A stretch of 64,000 nt of DNA. Origin: Pelomonas sp. Root1217. GTDB taxonomy: Bacteria; Pseudomonadota; Gammaproteobacteria; Burkholderiales; Burkholderiaceae_C. The notes beneath the pieces were generated by a model that saw nothing but the letters and a program-made list of their open reading frames with translations, was not told the origin of the DNA and searched no databases. Made by a program: the position numbers and the translations under genes. Shown piece after piece: positions 18,160-27,491 of this stretch; the stretch's first letter is position 1; each line of letters starts with the position of its first letter. Where the stretch lies: positions 189,515 through 253,514 of the forward strand of contig NZ_LMDC01000027.1 in the NCBI RefSeq assembly GCF_001425705.1. The letters run 5' to 3'.

Positions 18160-18623
18160 TTCACGGCCTCGACGAGGTTTTGCGTGCCCACCACGCGCAC
18201 GCGGCGGCTGTCGTCGGGCATCAGTTCGAGGAAGAGCTGCAGGTCGGCCGGCGGCAACTGGCCGGCGGCCTTCTCGGGCCATTCACAGAGCTTGAGCCCC
18301 GGCGCGGCGAAGACGTCGCGAAAGCCGGCGTCCTCCCACTCGCGTGGGTCGCCAAAGCGGTAGAAGTCGAAGTGGCTCGCGCTGCCGCCCCCCGGAAGCT
18401 CGTACACCTCCATCACGGCATAGCTCGGACTCTTGATGCGGCCTTGCACGCCCAGGGCGCGCAGCAGCAGCCGCACGAAGGTCGTCTTGCCCGCACCGAG
18501 CGGCCCGTGTAGTTCAATCGTGGCGTCGGGAGAGGGGAGCAGTACCGCCGCAAGACGTTCGGCGGTGACCTGGGCCGCGGCCTCGTCGGGCCACAGCAGA
18601 TCGGTTTCTAAAATCGGTGCCAA
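18156..18623 (-). CDS. tsaE: tRNA threonylcarbamoyladenosine biosynthesis ATPase TsaE
   Basis: The ATPase subunit of the TsaBDE complex that makes t6A37 in ANN-decoding tRNAs. Visible are the P-loop GPLGAGKTT, the switch region SPSYAVMEVYE, FDFYRFGDPREWEDAGF and LCEWPEKA. The start is uncertain. I use the TTG at 18623, giving 155 residues, near the family's usual 150, and abutting the divergent queG start. The first in-frame ATG, at 18689, would give 177 residues and overlap queG head-to-head by 66 bases. The gene overlaps amiC by four bases, the same tsaE-amiC linkage seen widely in proteobacteria. Confidence 0.9.
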   Translation of the reverse strand: MAPILETDLLWPDEAAAQVTAERLAAVLLPSPDATIELHGPLGAGKTTFVRLLLRALGVQGRIKSPSYAVMEVYELPGGGSASHFDFYRFGDPREWEDAGFRDVFAAPGLKLCEWPEKAAGQLPPADLQLFLELMPDDSRRVRVVGTQNLVEAVK

Positions 18624-19760
18624 ATGCAAGAGGTCCCGTCCACTGTCGATGCCAGCGCGCTGCTGTTCCGTTTGCGCGGCTGGGCGCATGAGTTGGGATT
18701 CTCACAGATCGCCGTGGCCGACGTGGACCTCAGCAGCGCCGAGCCGGGCCTGCAGGCCTGGCTGGACGCCGGCCACCATGGCCGCATGCAGTACATGGCC
18801 ACGCATGGCATGAAGCGCGCACGGCCTGCCGAGCTGGTGCCCGGCACGCTGCGCGTCATCACGGCGCGCATGGACTACCTGCCCCAGGCCACCGAGCCGG
18901 GCTGGCAGGCCGTCGAATGGGCTGGCTTGGCGAAGCCGGAGCAGGCGCAGATCTCGATCTATGCCCGCGGCCGGGACTATCACAAGGTGCTGCGCCAGCG
19001 GCTGCAAAAGCTTGCAGAGAGACTGGAGGCCGAAGTCGGGCCGTTGGGCTACCGCGTCTTCACCGACTCTGCGCCGGTGCTGGAGGTCGAATTGGCCGCG
19101 CGCTCGGGCCTGGGCTGGCGTGGCAAGCACACCTTGACACTGCACCGCGAGGCCGGCTCGATGTTCTTCCTGGGCGAGCTCTTCATCGATCTGGCCTTGC
19201 CCTTGACCGAAGCTGTCAGCGCGCATTGCGGCGAATGCCGGGCATGCATCGACGTCTGCCCGACCGCGGCGATCACCGCGCCCTACCGCGTCGACGCTCG
19301 GCGTTGCATCTCTTACCTGACCATCGAACACGATGGGCCGATACCCGTCGAGCTGCGGCCCTTGCTGGGCAATCGCGTCTATGGCTGCGATGACTGCCAA
19401 CTGGCCTGCCCATGGAACAAGTTCGCGCAGCCCGCTGTGCTGGCCGACTTCGACGTGCGCCCAGGCATGGCGGGCGAGCCGATTGCCACGCTGCTTGGAT
19501 GGGACGAAAGCGAATTCCTGCGCCGCACGGAAGGCTCGGCCATCCGCCGCATCGGTTTCGCCCGCTGGCGGCGCAATCTGGCGGTGGCGGCGGGCAATGC
19601 CTTGCGGGTCCGCGACGATCCGGCCCTGCGTGCCGCTTTGCAGCAAGCCGGGCACGGAGCCGACGAGGTGGTGGCCGAGCACATCGCCTGGGCCTTGTCC
19701 TCGTCCGCGTCGGCTGCCGCGTTATCGTCCGGCCCGCTGACCGTTGGAGCCCGTGAATGA
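18624..19760 (+). CDS. queG: Epoxyqueuosine reductase QueG
   Basis: A 378-residue cobalamin and iron-sulfur enzyme that reduces epoxyqueuosine to queuosine in tRNA, the last step of the pathway. Family marks are the RVITARMDYLP and YARGRDYHKVLR regions and two 4Fe-4S ligand sets: CGECRACIDVCPTAA, and CDDCQLACPWN. A carboxy-terminal HEAT-like segment (RRNLAVAAGNALR) follows. The ATG sits immediately next to the proposed TTG of tsaE on the other strand. The end overlaps the next gene by ATGA. Confidence 0.93.
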   Translation: MQEVPSTVDASALLFRLRGWAHELGFSQIAVADVDLSSAEPGLQAWLDAGHHGRMQYMATHGMKRARPAELVPGTLRVITARMDYLPQATEPGWQAVEWAGLAKPEQAQISIYARGRDYHKVLRQRLQKLAERLEAEVGPLGYRVFTDSAPVLEVELAARSGLGWRGKHTLTLHREAGSMFFLGELFIDLALPLTEAVSAHCGECRACIDVCPTAAITAPYRVDARRCISYLTIEHDGPIPVELRPLLGNRVYGCDDCQLACPWNKFAQPAVLADFDVRPGMAGEPIATLLGWDESEFLRRTEGSAIRRIGFARWRRNLAVAAGNALRVRDDPALRAALQQAGHGADEVVAEHIAWALSSSASAAALSSGPLTVGARE

Positions 19761-20359
19761 CCTTGTCCATCCGCCGCCGTGTGGCCGTTCTCGCCCTGGC
19801 CGCAACCGCATCCGCGCCCGCCCTGGCCGTCCGTTATGAAAATCAGGACTTCCCCGACACGCTGCAGCTCGGCGGCAGCACCCTCGTGCTGAACGGTACC
19901 GGGAAGCGCCAGGTGGCCATCTACCCGCTCTATCTCGCGGCCCTCTACCTGCCGCAAAAGGCGGCGGCGCCCGACGCGATCTACGCCGAGTCCGGCCCCA
20001 AGCGGCTGGAGATGCGCATCGTCATTCCCCTCGTCAAGGACGTGTCGACCCAGGAATTCGTCAAGGCCATCACCAAGGGCGTGAACCGCAACTCCACCGA
20101 GGCCGAGAAGGCGGCGGTGGCCGAGCGCCTGAAGCAGTTCAACACCGCCATCGCCGAGGTGGGCCGCGTGAAGAAGGGTGACCTGCTGCACATCGACTAT
20201 CTGCCGGCCCAGGGTGGCACCATCCTGTCGGTCAATGGCAAGGTCTGGGGCAAGCCCATTGAGGGCCAGGACTTCTACACGGCCTTCCTGAAGGTTTTCC
20301 TGGGCGACAGCAACAGCGATGCCCGGTTGCGCGCGGGCCTGCTGGGCCAGCCGTCCTGA
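19757..20359 (+). CDS. Exported chalcone-isomerase-fold protein
   Basis: A 200-residue protein with a signal peptide ([20 protein letters not shown], cleavage near ALA). The mature sequence has the bacterial chalcone_3 pattern: [22 protein letters not shown], an aliphatic/aromatic strand YLAALYLP and the end segment [14 protein letters not shown]. Bacterial members of this fold are widespread in betaproteobacteria; some may bind fatty acids, and true flavonoid isomerase activity is not expected. The biochemical role is unknown. Translation is probably coupled to queG (ATGA overlap), but no functional connection is evident. Confidence 0.82.
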   Translation: MTLSIRRRVAVLALAATASAPALAVRYENQDFPDTLQLGGSTLVLNGTGKRQVAIYPLYLAALYLPQKAAAPDAIYAESGPKRLEMRIVIPLVKDVSTQEFVKAITKGVNRNSTEAEKAAVAERLKQFNTAIAEVGRVKKGDLLHIDYLPAQGGTILSVNGKVWGKPIEGQDFYTAFLKVFLGDSNSDARLRAGLLGQPS

Positions 20360-20396
20360 ACTAGCATCGCCCCATCAAACCAAGGAGACCGACCCC

Positions 20397-21371
20397 ATGC
20401 AACGCCGTTCCGTCCTCCAAGCCGCCACGCTCGCCAGCCTCGGCCCCTTCGGGCATCTGGCCTGGGCGCAGGGCTACCCCGCGAAACCCATCCGCCTGAT
20501 CGTGCCGTTCGCACCGGGCGGCACGACGGACATCATTGCCCGCATCGTCGCCGAGCGCATGTCCAGCGTCCTGGGCCAGACCATGGTGGTCGACAACAAG
20601 GCCGGCGGCGGCGGCACAGTCGGAGCGATGGAAATCGTGCGCTCCGCGCCCGACGGCTACACGCTGGGCATGGCCACGGTGTCGACGACGGCGGCCAACC
20701 CGGCGATCAACCCCAAGATCGCCTACAACCCGCTGACCGACTTCACGCCCATCATCAACGTCGCGGCGACGCCCAACATCATTGCCGTGCACCCCAGCTT
20801 CCCGGCGCGTGACTACAAGGGCTTCGTCGCCGAACTCAAGAAGAACCCGGCCAAGCACAGCTACGCCACTTCGGGCACCGGTGGCATCGGCCACTTGCAG
20901 ATGGAGCTCTACAAGACGCTGGCCGGCGTCTTCGTGCTGCACATCCCCTACCGCGGCGCCGGCCCGGCGCTGAACGACACGGTGGCCGGCCAGGTGCCAA
21001 TGATCTTCGACAACCTGCCCTCGGCCTTGCCTTTCATCAAGGACGGCCGCCTCATTCCCATCGTCGTGGCAGCACCGCAGCGCCTGGCGGCGCTGCCGAA
21101 TGTGCCGACCTTCAAGGAAGTCGGCCTGGAAGCCGTCAACCGCCTGGCCTACTACGGCATCCACGGTCCCAAGGGCCTGCCGCGCGACATCGTGGACAAG
21201 GTGCACGACGGGGTCAAGAAGGCGCTCGAGATTCCCGACGTCAAGAAGCGCATCGAGGACACCGGCTCGCTGATCGTGGCCAACACGCCCGAGCAGTTCG
21301 CCGCCCAGATCGCGGCGGAGTTCGAGGTCTACAAGAAAGTTGTGGCTGCTCAAAAGTTGAAGCTTGACTGA
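20397..21371 (+). CDS. Bug/TctC-family tripartite tricarboxylate transporter receptor
   Basis: A 324-residue periplasmic solute receptor of the Bug family, greatly expanded in Burkholderiales. The signal region has a twin-arginine-like QRRSVLQ followed by a hydrophobic stretch ending AWAQG. Family motifs are [38 protein letters not shown] and [14 protein letters not shown]. The start is set by AAGGAG ten bases upstream. Ligands in the family are carboxylates or amides; the exact ligand cannot be predicted. No TctA or TctB membrane partner is nearby, so this is an orphan receptor, as is common. Confidence 0.9.
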   Translation: MQRRSVLQAATLASLGPFGHLAWAQGYPAKPIRLIVPFAPGGTTDIIARIVAERMSSVLGQTMVVDNKAGGGGTVGAMEIVRSAPDGYTLGMATVSTTAANPAINPKIAYNPLTDFTPIINVAATPNIIAVHPSFPARDYKGFVAELKKNPAKHSYATSGTGGIGHLQMELYKTLAGVFVLHIPYRGAGPALNDTVAGQVPMIFDNLPSALPFIKDGRLIPIVVAAPQRLAALPNVPTFKEVGLEAVNRLAYYGIHGPKGLPRDIVDKVHDGVKKALEIPDVKKRIEDTGSLIVANTPEQFAAQIAAEFEVYKKVVAAQKLKLD

Positions 21372-21529
21372 CTTGAAGCCCCTCGCCCAACCTCGCATCG
21401 CTGCACGCGAGCGAGTCTGGTCGGTCCCCCGAGGGGACGGCGATGCTTGCGGCTTCGAACCGCAAGCACATCGCCAACGCGGGCCGGCTTGGGAACGGCC
21501 CGGCGCTCGGCCCGAATGCCAGATGCGCC

Positions 21530-22408
21530 GTGGCCGCTGACCCTGGCATTGAGAACTTCATCGAGGCGCTCTGGCTGGAAGACGGCCTGAGTGCCAACAC
21601 GCAGGCGGCCTACCGGCGCGACTTGAGTGCGCTGGCGGCCTGGCTGGCGCCCGCCTCGCTGGACGCCTGCAGCGAGCTGAAGCTGTTCGAGTACGCGGCC
21701 GCCAAGCCGGCTGGCAAGGCGACCAGCTCGAATCGCCGCCTGTCGGTCTTCAAGCGCTATTTCCGCTGGGCGTTGCGCGAGGGGCGTATCCAGGCCGACC
21801 CGACGCTCAAGCTGACGACGGCCAAGCAGCCGCTGCGCGTGCCCAAGCTGCTCAGCGAGGCCCAGGTCAGCGCGCTGCTGGATGCGCCGGACGTCGATAC
21901 GCCGCTGGGCCTGCGCGACCGTGCGATGCTGGAGCTGATGTATGCCAGCGGCCTGCGCGTGAGCGAACTCGTCACGCTCAAGAGCGCGCATGTCGCCTTC
22001 AAGGATGCGGTGCTGCATGTCACGGGCAAGGGCAGCAAGGCCCGCCTCGTGCCCTTTGGCGAACACGCAAGGGACTGGATGACGCGCTATCTGCGCGAGG
22101 CCCGCGCCGAGATCCTGGCCGGCCAGAGCAGCGACGACCTCTTCGTGACCGCCCGAGGCGCCGGCATGACGCGGCAGATGTTCTGGACCCTGATCAAGCG
22201 ACACGCGCTGGCGGCCGGCATCACCGTGCCGCTGTCGCCGCACACGCTGCGCCACGCCTTCGCCACGCATCTGCTCAATCATGGTGCGGATCTGCGTGCC
22301 GTGCAGCTGCTTCTGGGGCATGCCGACCTGTCGACGACGCAGATCTACACCCATGTGGCGCGGGAGCGCCTCAAAGCCTTGCACGCCGAGCACCATCCGC
22401 GGGGCTGA
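21530..22408 (+). CDS. xerD: Tyrosine recombinase XerD
   Basis: A chromosome-dimer-resolution recombinase acting with XerC at dif. The amino-terminal SAM-like core-binding domain (LEDGLSANTQAAYRRDL) precedes the catalytic domain with Arg in ASGLRVSEL, HTLRHAFATHLL, LLGHADLSTTQIYTHV and the nucleophile Tyr in that last motif. The ending HAEHHPRG and NHGADLRAVQLLLGH favour XerD over XerC. I choose the GTG at 21530 (292 residues, close to the usual ~298). An ATG at 21443 preceded by GAGGGGAC would add 29 non-conserved residues and cannot be excluded. It is a housekeeping recombinase, not evidence for a mobile element. Confidence 0.9.
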   Translation: MAADPGIENFIEALWLEDGLSANTQAAYRRDLSALAAWLAPASLDACSELKLFEYAAAKPAGKATSSNRRLSVFKRYFRWALREGRIQADPTLKLTTAKQPLRVPKLLSEAQVSALLDAPDVDTPLGLRDRAMLELMYASGLRVSELVTLKSAHVAFKDAVLHVTGKGSKARLVPFGEHARDWMTRYLREARAEILAGQSSDDLFVTARGAGMTRQMFWTLIKRHALAAGITVPLSPHTLRHAFATHLLNHGADLRAVQLLLGHADLSTTQIYTHVARERLKALHAEHHPRG

Positions 22409-22565
22409 GCGCGGCGGCCTCTCGTTTTCCCGCCCTCGGGTTGCACCGAAGCTTCGTTCGTTTCGTTGGTTTCAAACCTGTCGGCAGGCCACAACACCCG
22501 CCCTCGCGACCCTGTTACGAGGGGCAAACTCCGCCGCCATCACAAATCGATCACGGAGTCCTTCT

Positions 22566-24920
22566 ATGCATGCCACCCGCCTGCTGCCGACCGCGCTTGC
22601 CGCCGTCACCCTCTTTGCCACCGCCTCAGCCCTGGCTCAGGAAGCCAGCAACCTCGAGCGCGTGACAGTCATCGGCTCCCGCAAGAGCCTGCCCGCCGCG
22701 TCCAGCACCGACACGCTGGTGCCCGTCGACATCTATTCGATGAGCAAGATCACCGAGGGCGGGGGTCAATTCGACCTGGCGCAGACGCTGCAATACCTGT
22801 CGCCTTCCTTCAACTCGACGCGCCAGACCGGCGCTGACGGTGCCGACCTGATCGACTCCGCTTCGCTGCGTGGCCTGGGCTCGGACCAGACCCTGGTGCT
22901 CGTCAACGGCAAGCGCCGCCACACCGTGGCCCTGGTCAACTTGTTCGGCGCGCGCAACCGCGGCACGACCGGCACGGACATGAACTCCCTGCCGCTGCTG
23001 GCCATCGACAACGTGCAGGTGCTGCGCGACGGTGCGGCGGCCCAGTACGGTTCGGACGCCATCGCGGGCGTCATCAACATCCAGTTGAAGAAGAAGCAGG
23101 GCTGTGAGGCCGTGGCTGGCTTCGGCCAGTATTCAGCGGGTGATGGCAAGAACTATCTCGCCTCGGCCTACTGCGGCGTCAAGATCGCCGACGGCACCCT
23201 AGGCGTCACGGGTGAGTGGCAGGACCGTGGCCGCTCCAATCGCGCCGACCCGGGCGATCTGCGCACCATCGGCGACACCCAAGTCAAGAACAAGACCGTT
23301 TACCTGAACGGCGAGTTCCCCCTGTCCACCGACAACAAGCTCTACCTGACCGCCGGTGCCCAGAACCGCGATGCGTCCTCTGCGGCCTGGTCGCGGGGCG
23401 GCGTCGGTTCCGACGACATCCCCAGCCGCAACTCGGCCGCGATGTATCCGGACGGCTTCGTGCCGTACATCAACGGCGATATCGAGGACCGCTATGTCAT
23501 CGTCGGCTGGAAGTCGGCCCTCGCTGGCTGGGATACCGACCTGTCCCAGACCTATGGCAGCAACAAGATGCGCTACAACATCAGCCATACGTTGAACGCA
23601 TCCATTGCCAACAAGGACCTGCTCGCCGGCGGCAAGGGCATCAGTCCGACCAGCTTCGATGCCGGCGGCTTCGGCTTCAGCCAGGCCACGACCAACTTCG
23701 ACGTGAGCCGCTTCTTTCCGGACCTGCTGGGTGGCAGCAACATCGCGTTCGGCGCCGAGTACCGTCGCGAGAAGTACAACATCGTCGCAGGCGAGCCTGG
23801 CTCGTACAACGACGTCGACGGCTTGGGCTTCGGAGGCAACGCTGGCAGCCAGGGCTTCCCGGGCTTCCAGCCGGGCGACGTGACCAACCGCAGTCGCAAC
23901 AGCCAGGCCCTGTACGCCGATTGGGAGGCCAACCTGACGCAGGCCCTGACCGTGGATGCCGCCGTTCGCGCCGAGCACTACAGCGATTTCGGTTCGTCGA
24001 CGACGGCCAAGCTCGCCGGCAGCTACAAATTCAACAATGCCTTCCTGCTTCGCGGTGCAGCCAGCACCGGCTTCCGCGCGCCAAGTCTGCAGCAGCTCTA
24101 CTTCTCGTCCACCATCACGGACTTCATCAACCTGCAACCGGTGGACGTGGTGATTGCCCCCAATGGCAGCACGCTCACCAACGCCGCGGGCGTGCCGGCC
24201 CTGAAGCAGGAGAAGTCCACGAACTTCACCGTCGGCTTTACCGTCAAGCCCAGCCAGGACACCGCCCTCACGGCCGACCTCTACCAGATCAAGATCAAGG
24301 ACCGCATCGTGCTGTCCGGTCGCGTGGATTCCAGCGACCCGAACCTGGGCCCCATCCTGCAAGGCCTGGGCGTGGGCCAGGCGCAGTTCTTTGTGAACTC
24401 AGTCGACACCCGCACGCGTGGCCTGGACCTGACGGCCTCGACCCGCAGCAAGCTGGGTGCAGGCTCGCTGAACACCTTCCTGGCCTTGAACCTCAGCCGG
24501 ACCACTGTCACGAAGATCCACGTGCCGTCCACGCTGAAGATCGAGCCCGACGTGCTCCTGTCAGAGCGTGAGCGCCTGTTCATCGAAGAGGCCGGCCCGC
24601 GCGCCAAGGCCACGCTGGGCTTCGAATACAGCCAGGGTGCCTGGACGGGCGAGGCCAAGATCATCCACTTCGGCAGCCAGACCCAAGGCACATTCAATGT
24701 CGGCGAATATTTGCACTACAAGCCCAAGACCTCCATGGATCTGGGCATGAGCTGGCAGGCCACGCCGGCCTTGAAGTTCAGCTTGGGCGGCAACAACGTC
24801 TTCAACGTCAAGCCGACTCGGCAGGATTCGGGCCAAACCGACAACGGCTTCTACTACGACAGCGTGCAGTTCGGCCTGAATGGCGCGTCCTACTTCGCGC
24901 GCGCGTACTACAAGTTCTGA
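22566..24920 (+). CDS. TonB-dependent outer-membrane receptor
   Basis: A 784-residue outer-membrane active transporter. A signal peptide (MHATRLLPTALAAVTLFATA, cleaved near ALA-QE) is followed by a TonB box-like ERVTVIGSR, a plug domain (~45-170, DGAAAQYGSDAIAGVINIQLK) and a 22-strand barrel that ends in a terminal Phe (ARAYYKF). The start has GGAG eight bases upstream of ATG; longer frames run into xerD. About 157 bases lie before it, including a CGAAGCTTCG palindrome, and probably carry its promoter. The substrate is not recognisable and no transport partner lies next to it. Confidence 0.92.
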   Translation: MHATRLLPTALAAVTLFATASALAQEASNLERVTVIGSRKSLPAASSTDTLVPVDIYSMSKITEGGGQFDLAQTLQYLSPSFNSTRQTGADGADLIDSASLRGLGSDQTLVLVNGKRRHTVALVNLFGARNRGTTGTDMNSLPLLAIDNVQVLRDGAAAQYGSDAIAGVINIQLKKKQGCEAVAGFGQYSAGDGKNYLASAYCGVKIADGTLGVTGEWQDRGRSNRADPGDLRTIGDTQVKNKTVYLNGEFPLSTDNKLYLTAGAQNRDASSAAWSRGGVGSDDIPSRNSAAMYPDGFVPYINGDIEDRYVIVGWKSALAGWDTDLSQTYGSNKMRYNISHTLNASIANKDLLAGGKGISPTSFDAGGFGFSQATTNFDVSRFFPDLLGGSNIAFGAEYRREKYNIVAGEPGSYNDVDGLGFGGNAGSQGFPGFQPGDVTNRSRNSQALYADWEANLTQALTVDAAVRAEHYSDFGSSTTAKLAGSYKFNNAFLLRGAASTGFRAPSLQQLYFSSTITDFINLQPVDVVIAPNGSTLTNAAGVPALKQEKSTNFTVGFTVKPSQDTALTADLYQIKIKDRIVLSGRVDSSDPNLGPILQGLGVGQAQFFVNSVDTRTRGLDLTASTRSKLGAGSLNTFLALNLSRTTVTKIHVPSTLKIEPDVLLSERERLFIEEAGPRAKATLGFEYSQGAWTGEAKIIHFGSQTQGTFNVGEYLHYKPKTSMDLGMSWQATPALKFSLGGNNVFNVKPTRQDSGQTDNGFYYDSVQFGLNGASYFARAYYKF

Positions 24921-24966
24921 GCCCGGACAAAGCACGGTACCCGCGGGCTGTGCAAAGCCTGCGACG

Positions 24967-24992
24967 GCCCGCCGACATGCAAGTCGGCGGGC
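24967..24992 (+). terminator. Strong hairpin downstream of the TonB receptor
   Basis: A perfect ten-base stem (GCCCGCCGAC with GTCGGCGGGC) closes a six-base ATGCAA loop 46 bases after the receptor stop. There is no clear U-tract, so it may be an RNA-stabilising hairpin or a weak bidirectional terminator between this gene and the convergent glycosyltransferase. Confidence 0.5.
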
Positions 24993-25074
24993 ATGATCGT
25001 GCAATCTTTGCCTGGGGACCTGCATCGAGGAGCAACTGCCGTTCAGGCCCGTTGTGGACTGGGCGCCGCCCGCC

Positions 25075-25749
25075 TCAGTCGCCCCATTTGGCGAGGTATT
25101 TGTCGTAGTTTTCCTGCCAGTCGGGCGAGCCTGCACGGCCGCTGCTTTGGTGAGTGATGGCGATAGGCCACGTGGCCAGCCACAGCCCGGCCTGACGGGC
25201 ACTGCGGCAAAAGTCCATGTCGTAAAAGTGGAAGTCGAAGCGCTCGTCAAAACGAACTTGTCGTTCCCTGAGCAGGTCGCGCCGGGTGGCGAGCAACACG
25301 CCGTCCAACAGCTCGCAGCTGGCCGGCACCGGCCCGAAGTGGGCGACCTTGCCGAAAGCCTGCTGCCCGTGGCAGACCGCGCCGCTGAGGTGCTCCGCGG
25401 CATCCCATTCGAAACGCGGGGTCGGAAAGGCCCAAGAAGGCTGCCCCGGCACGCGGCGGCGGTTGCCCGCCACGCCGATGATGTCGACCGCGTTCACGGC
25501 CGCCGACACATGCTCGAAGAAGAAATGGTCGTCCAGCCAGACGTCGTCGTGGATGAAGACCAGGATCGCCTCGGCGTCGGCGGCGTCGATGCGTTCGTTG
25601 TAGACCGATGGCAAACCCCGGCGGTTCTCGAAGGCGATGCGGGGTTTCAGTCGGTGGTCATGCGAGATGCGCTGCAACGACAGACCCAGTGCCGAGCGGT
25701 TCCAGAAGTCGTCAGAGGTCAGGCGCGTCGCGCAAATCAGATCCATCAT
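25075..25749 (-). CDS. GT2-like glycosyltransferase (StrF-type, Glyco_tranf_2_5)
   Basis: A 224-residue glycosyltransferase-fold protein. Visible marks are an acidic metal-binding motif VFIHDDVWLDD at residues ~83-93, a long acceptor region, and a distal FDERFDFHFYDMDFC segment in the position of the catalytic acidic motif. The family groups with single-domain GT-A enzymes related to StrF. There is no membrane segment, so it is probably cytoplasmic. No other sugar or lipopolysaccharide genes are adjacent, so donor and acceptor are unknown. It is transcribed away from marC, with 188 bases of spacer between the two starts. Confidence 0.78.
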   Translation of the reverse strand: MMDLICATRLTSDDFWNRSALGLSLQRISHDHRLKPRIAFENRRGLPSVYNERIDAADAEAILVFIHDDVWLDDHFFFEHVSAAVNAVDIIGVAGNRRRVPGQPSWAFPTPRFEWDAAEHLSGAVCHGQQAFGKVAHFGPVPASCELLDGVLLATRRDLLRERQVRFDERFDFHFYDMDFCRSARQAGLWLATWPIAITHQSSGRAGSPDWQENYDKYLAKWGD

Positions 25750-25937
25750 GCGTCGTGAATCCAGGTGAACCTGTTGTCGTTGGCGAAGCGGCGTAGTCTA
25801 GCGATGGCCTTCGGGCTCCTGAGGCGCGAGGCTCGTCGCTGACGTAGTGCTGCGCGGGAAGCGCCTGGCGTGCTTTGTGCCCGCGCTGTTGCGCCGCGTG
25901 CCAGCCTTTTCGGCAGGGCGGCGGGGACAATGGTCCG

Positions 25938-26540
25938 ATGGACCACAGCTTCCTCTCCGCCCTGATCCTGCTGCTGCTGGTGCTCGACCCGCTCGGCAGC
26001 CTGCCCGTCTTCATTCCCATCATGCGTGCGGTGCCCAAGGAACGGCGCACGCGCGTGGCGCTGCGCGAGGTGGGCATCGCCTTCTGCGTGCTGTTCGCCT
26101 TCATGTTCCTGGGCGACAGCTTCCTGCAGGTCATGCACCTGTCGGAGCGCTCGCTGGAGGTGGCCGGTGGCGTCATCCTGGTGATCATTGCCATCCGCAT
26201 GATCTTCGGCAGCTCGGGCGAATCGGCCTATGGCCTGGAGCCCGGCAAGGAGCCGCTGATCTTTCCGCTGGCCGTGCCGCTGCTGGCCGGTCCCTCGGCC
26301 ATGGCCACGGTGCTGCTGCTGGCATCCCGCCAGCCGGACCGCATCTACGAATGGATCGGTGCGCTCAGTGCGGCACTGCTGGTTTCGGGCCTCGTGCTCG
26401 TGCTGGCAGACCGCATCCGCAAGCTGCTCGGCGACTCGGTGGTGTCGGCCATCGAGAAGCTGATGGGCCTGGTGCTGACCGCGATCGCGGTCGAGATGGT
26501 GCTGGCCGGCCTGAAGCGCTACTTCGTCGGCGGTTTGTAG
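25938..26540 (+). CDS. MarC-family integral membrane protein
   Basis: A 200-residue protein with six predicted membrane helices. Family motifs are LDPLGSLPVFI in helix 1, AFMFLGDSFLQVM, GGVILVIIAIRMI, PLAVPLLAGPSAMATVLLL and a final helix (EKLMGLVLTAIAVEMVLAGL). The family (MarC/SnatA) was once linked to multiple antibiotic resistance and includes amino-acid exporters; function here is open. The start is the ATG at 25938, since upstream extension is Cys-rich and implausible. Confidence 0.9.
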   Translation: MDHSFLSALILLLLVLDPLGSLPVFIPIMRAVPKERRTRVALREVGIAFCVLFAFMFLGDSFLQVMHLSERSLEVAGGVILVIIAIRMIFGSSGESAYGLEPGKEPLIFPLAVPLLAGPSAMATVLLLASRQPDRIYEWIGALSAALLVSGLVLVLADRIRKLLGDSVVSAIEKLMGLVLTAIAVEMVLAGLKRYFVGGL

Positions 26541-26564
26541 TCCGCGGCCGGCCAGTGTCTGGCC

Positions 26565-26714
26565 TTACTTGCTCTTCAGCTTGGCTTCCTTGCCCTTGGG
26601 CAGGACGGCCGTCATCGGTGGCACCGGGCGATCCGAGCCCGCCGCCTTGCCGGGGCCCGTGTCCTTCTTGGGTTTCTTCGTCATCTTGTTGCCGCGTTGT
26701 TCGGTGTTGGCCAT
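26565..26714 (-). CDS. Small basic protein of 49 residues
   Basis: A short gene below usual length cut-offs. It has GGAGG four bases upstream of the ATG and encodes MANTEQRGNKMTKKPKKD, then TGPGKAAGSDRP, a VPPMTAV segment and a lysine-rich end KGKEAKLKSK. Composition is strongly basic and disordered. I believe similar MANTEQR...KKPKKD proteins exist as unnamed small proteins in Burkholderiales, but this is from memory. It sits between the end of marC and the GNAT gene, on the GNAT strand. Function is unknown; nucleic-acid binding is a guess from charge. Confidence 0.72.
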   Translation of the reverse strand: MANTEQRGNKMTKKPKKDTGPGKAAGSDRPVPPMTAVLPKGKEAKLKSK

Positions 26715-26749
26715 AGGTCCTCCGTGCAGAGTGATTGCGAGAAACCGAA

Positions 26750-27301
26750 CTATGCCTCAGCGTCGTAGCGTGTTTTAGCTGGGCTTACCGCCCATTGCGC
26801 TGAAGTGATGTCGTAGCGCTTGCAGTCCATGTCATACCAGCGGCCGTTGCCGGTGAAGGTCATGCCCAGGCGCTCCATGACGGTGGAGGAGGGCGTGTTC
26901 TCGGGCTGGCAGACGGCGCAGATCAACTCCGGCTTGAGCGTCTTGAACGCCCAGCCGACCATGTGGCGGGCGGCTTCGCTGGCATAGCCCTGGCCCCACG
27001 CGTCCTGGCGCAGCCGCCAGCCTGTTTCCAACGGCCCGGCCGGATCACGGTTCAGGTGCTGGATGCAACCGGTGCCGATCAGGTCACCGTTGTCCTGGCG
27101 GACGAAACCCCACCAGGAATAGCCGAACTCGGCCCAGCGGGCCTTCACGCGGTCGATCATGGACTGCGTGTCCTCCGGCGTATCGGGCCGGCCGGTGATG
27201 TAGCGCATGACGACCGGGTCACTGTTCAGCCGGTGCAGGGCATCGAAATGGCTGTCGTTCAGCGGCTCCAGGCGCAGCCGAGGCGTCAACAAGAGGGTCA
27301 T
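26750..27301 (-). CDS. GNAT acetyltransferase, RimJ/RimL type
   Basis: A 183-residue N-acetyltransferase using acetyl-CoA. Marks are the start LLLTPRLRLEPLNDSHFDAL, a beta strand with IGTGCIQ, the acetyl-CoA-binding RQDAWGQGYASEAARHMVGWA and the VCQPENTPSSTVMERLGM end. This layout is that of RimL-like enzymes, which acetylate protein amino termini or small molecules. The substrate is unknown. It diverges from aceA across about 280 bases that become A/T-rich. Confidence 0.85.
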   Translation of the reverse strand: MTLLLTPRLRLEPLNDSHFDALHRLNSDPVVMRYITGRPDTPEDTQSMIDRVKARWAEFGYSWWGFVRQDNGDLIGTGCIQHLNRDPAGPLETGWRLRQDAWGQGYASEAARHMVGWAFKTLKPELICAVCQPENTPSSTVMERLGMTFTGNGRWYDMDCKRYDITSAQWAVSPAKTRYDAEA

Positions 27302-27369
27302 GGCATCGAAACTGGAAGGATCACGGTTGGGTGCATTCTGAAGCGGCGCGTTCTCACGATTCGAAAGTC

Positions 27370-27390
27370 ACTTTTCAAATCATGAAAAGT
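27370..27390. promoter_or_regulatory. Inverted repeat in the aceA upstream region
   Basis: An eight-base perfect inverted repeat (ACTTTTCA and TGAAAAGT) around a five-base centre lies between the divergent GNAT and aceA genes, 190 bases before aceA. It could be a dimer-binding operator. The cognate regulator is not identifiable. Confidence 0.4.
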
Positions 27391-27491
27391 ACCCATGCTG
27401 CACTGCCGCATGATTTCTCATTATGGTGAATTGCATTTCTTGATTTGAAAATGAAAATCTAACTAGCTGTTTTTAAAAGAGAAAGTTTTTT

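Noticed and set aside
21443..22408. xerD as a phage or island integrase
   Set aside because: Motifs and length match housekeeping XerD, and no phage genes, attachment repeats or tRNA junction are next to it.
22281..22565. Amino-terminal extension of the TonB receptor
   Set aside because: It overlaps xerD and precedes a clean signal peptide with its own ribosome site at 22566.
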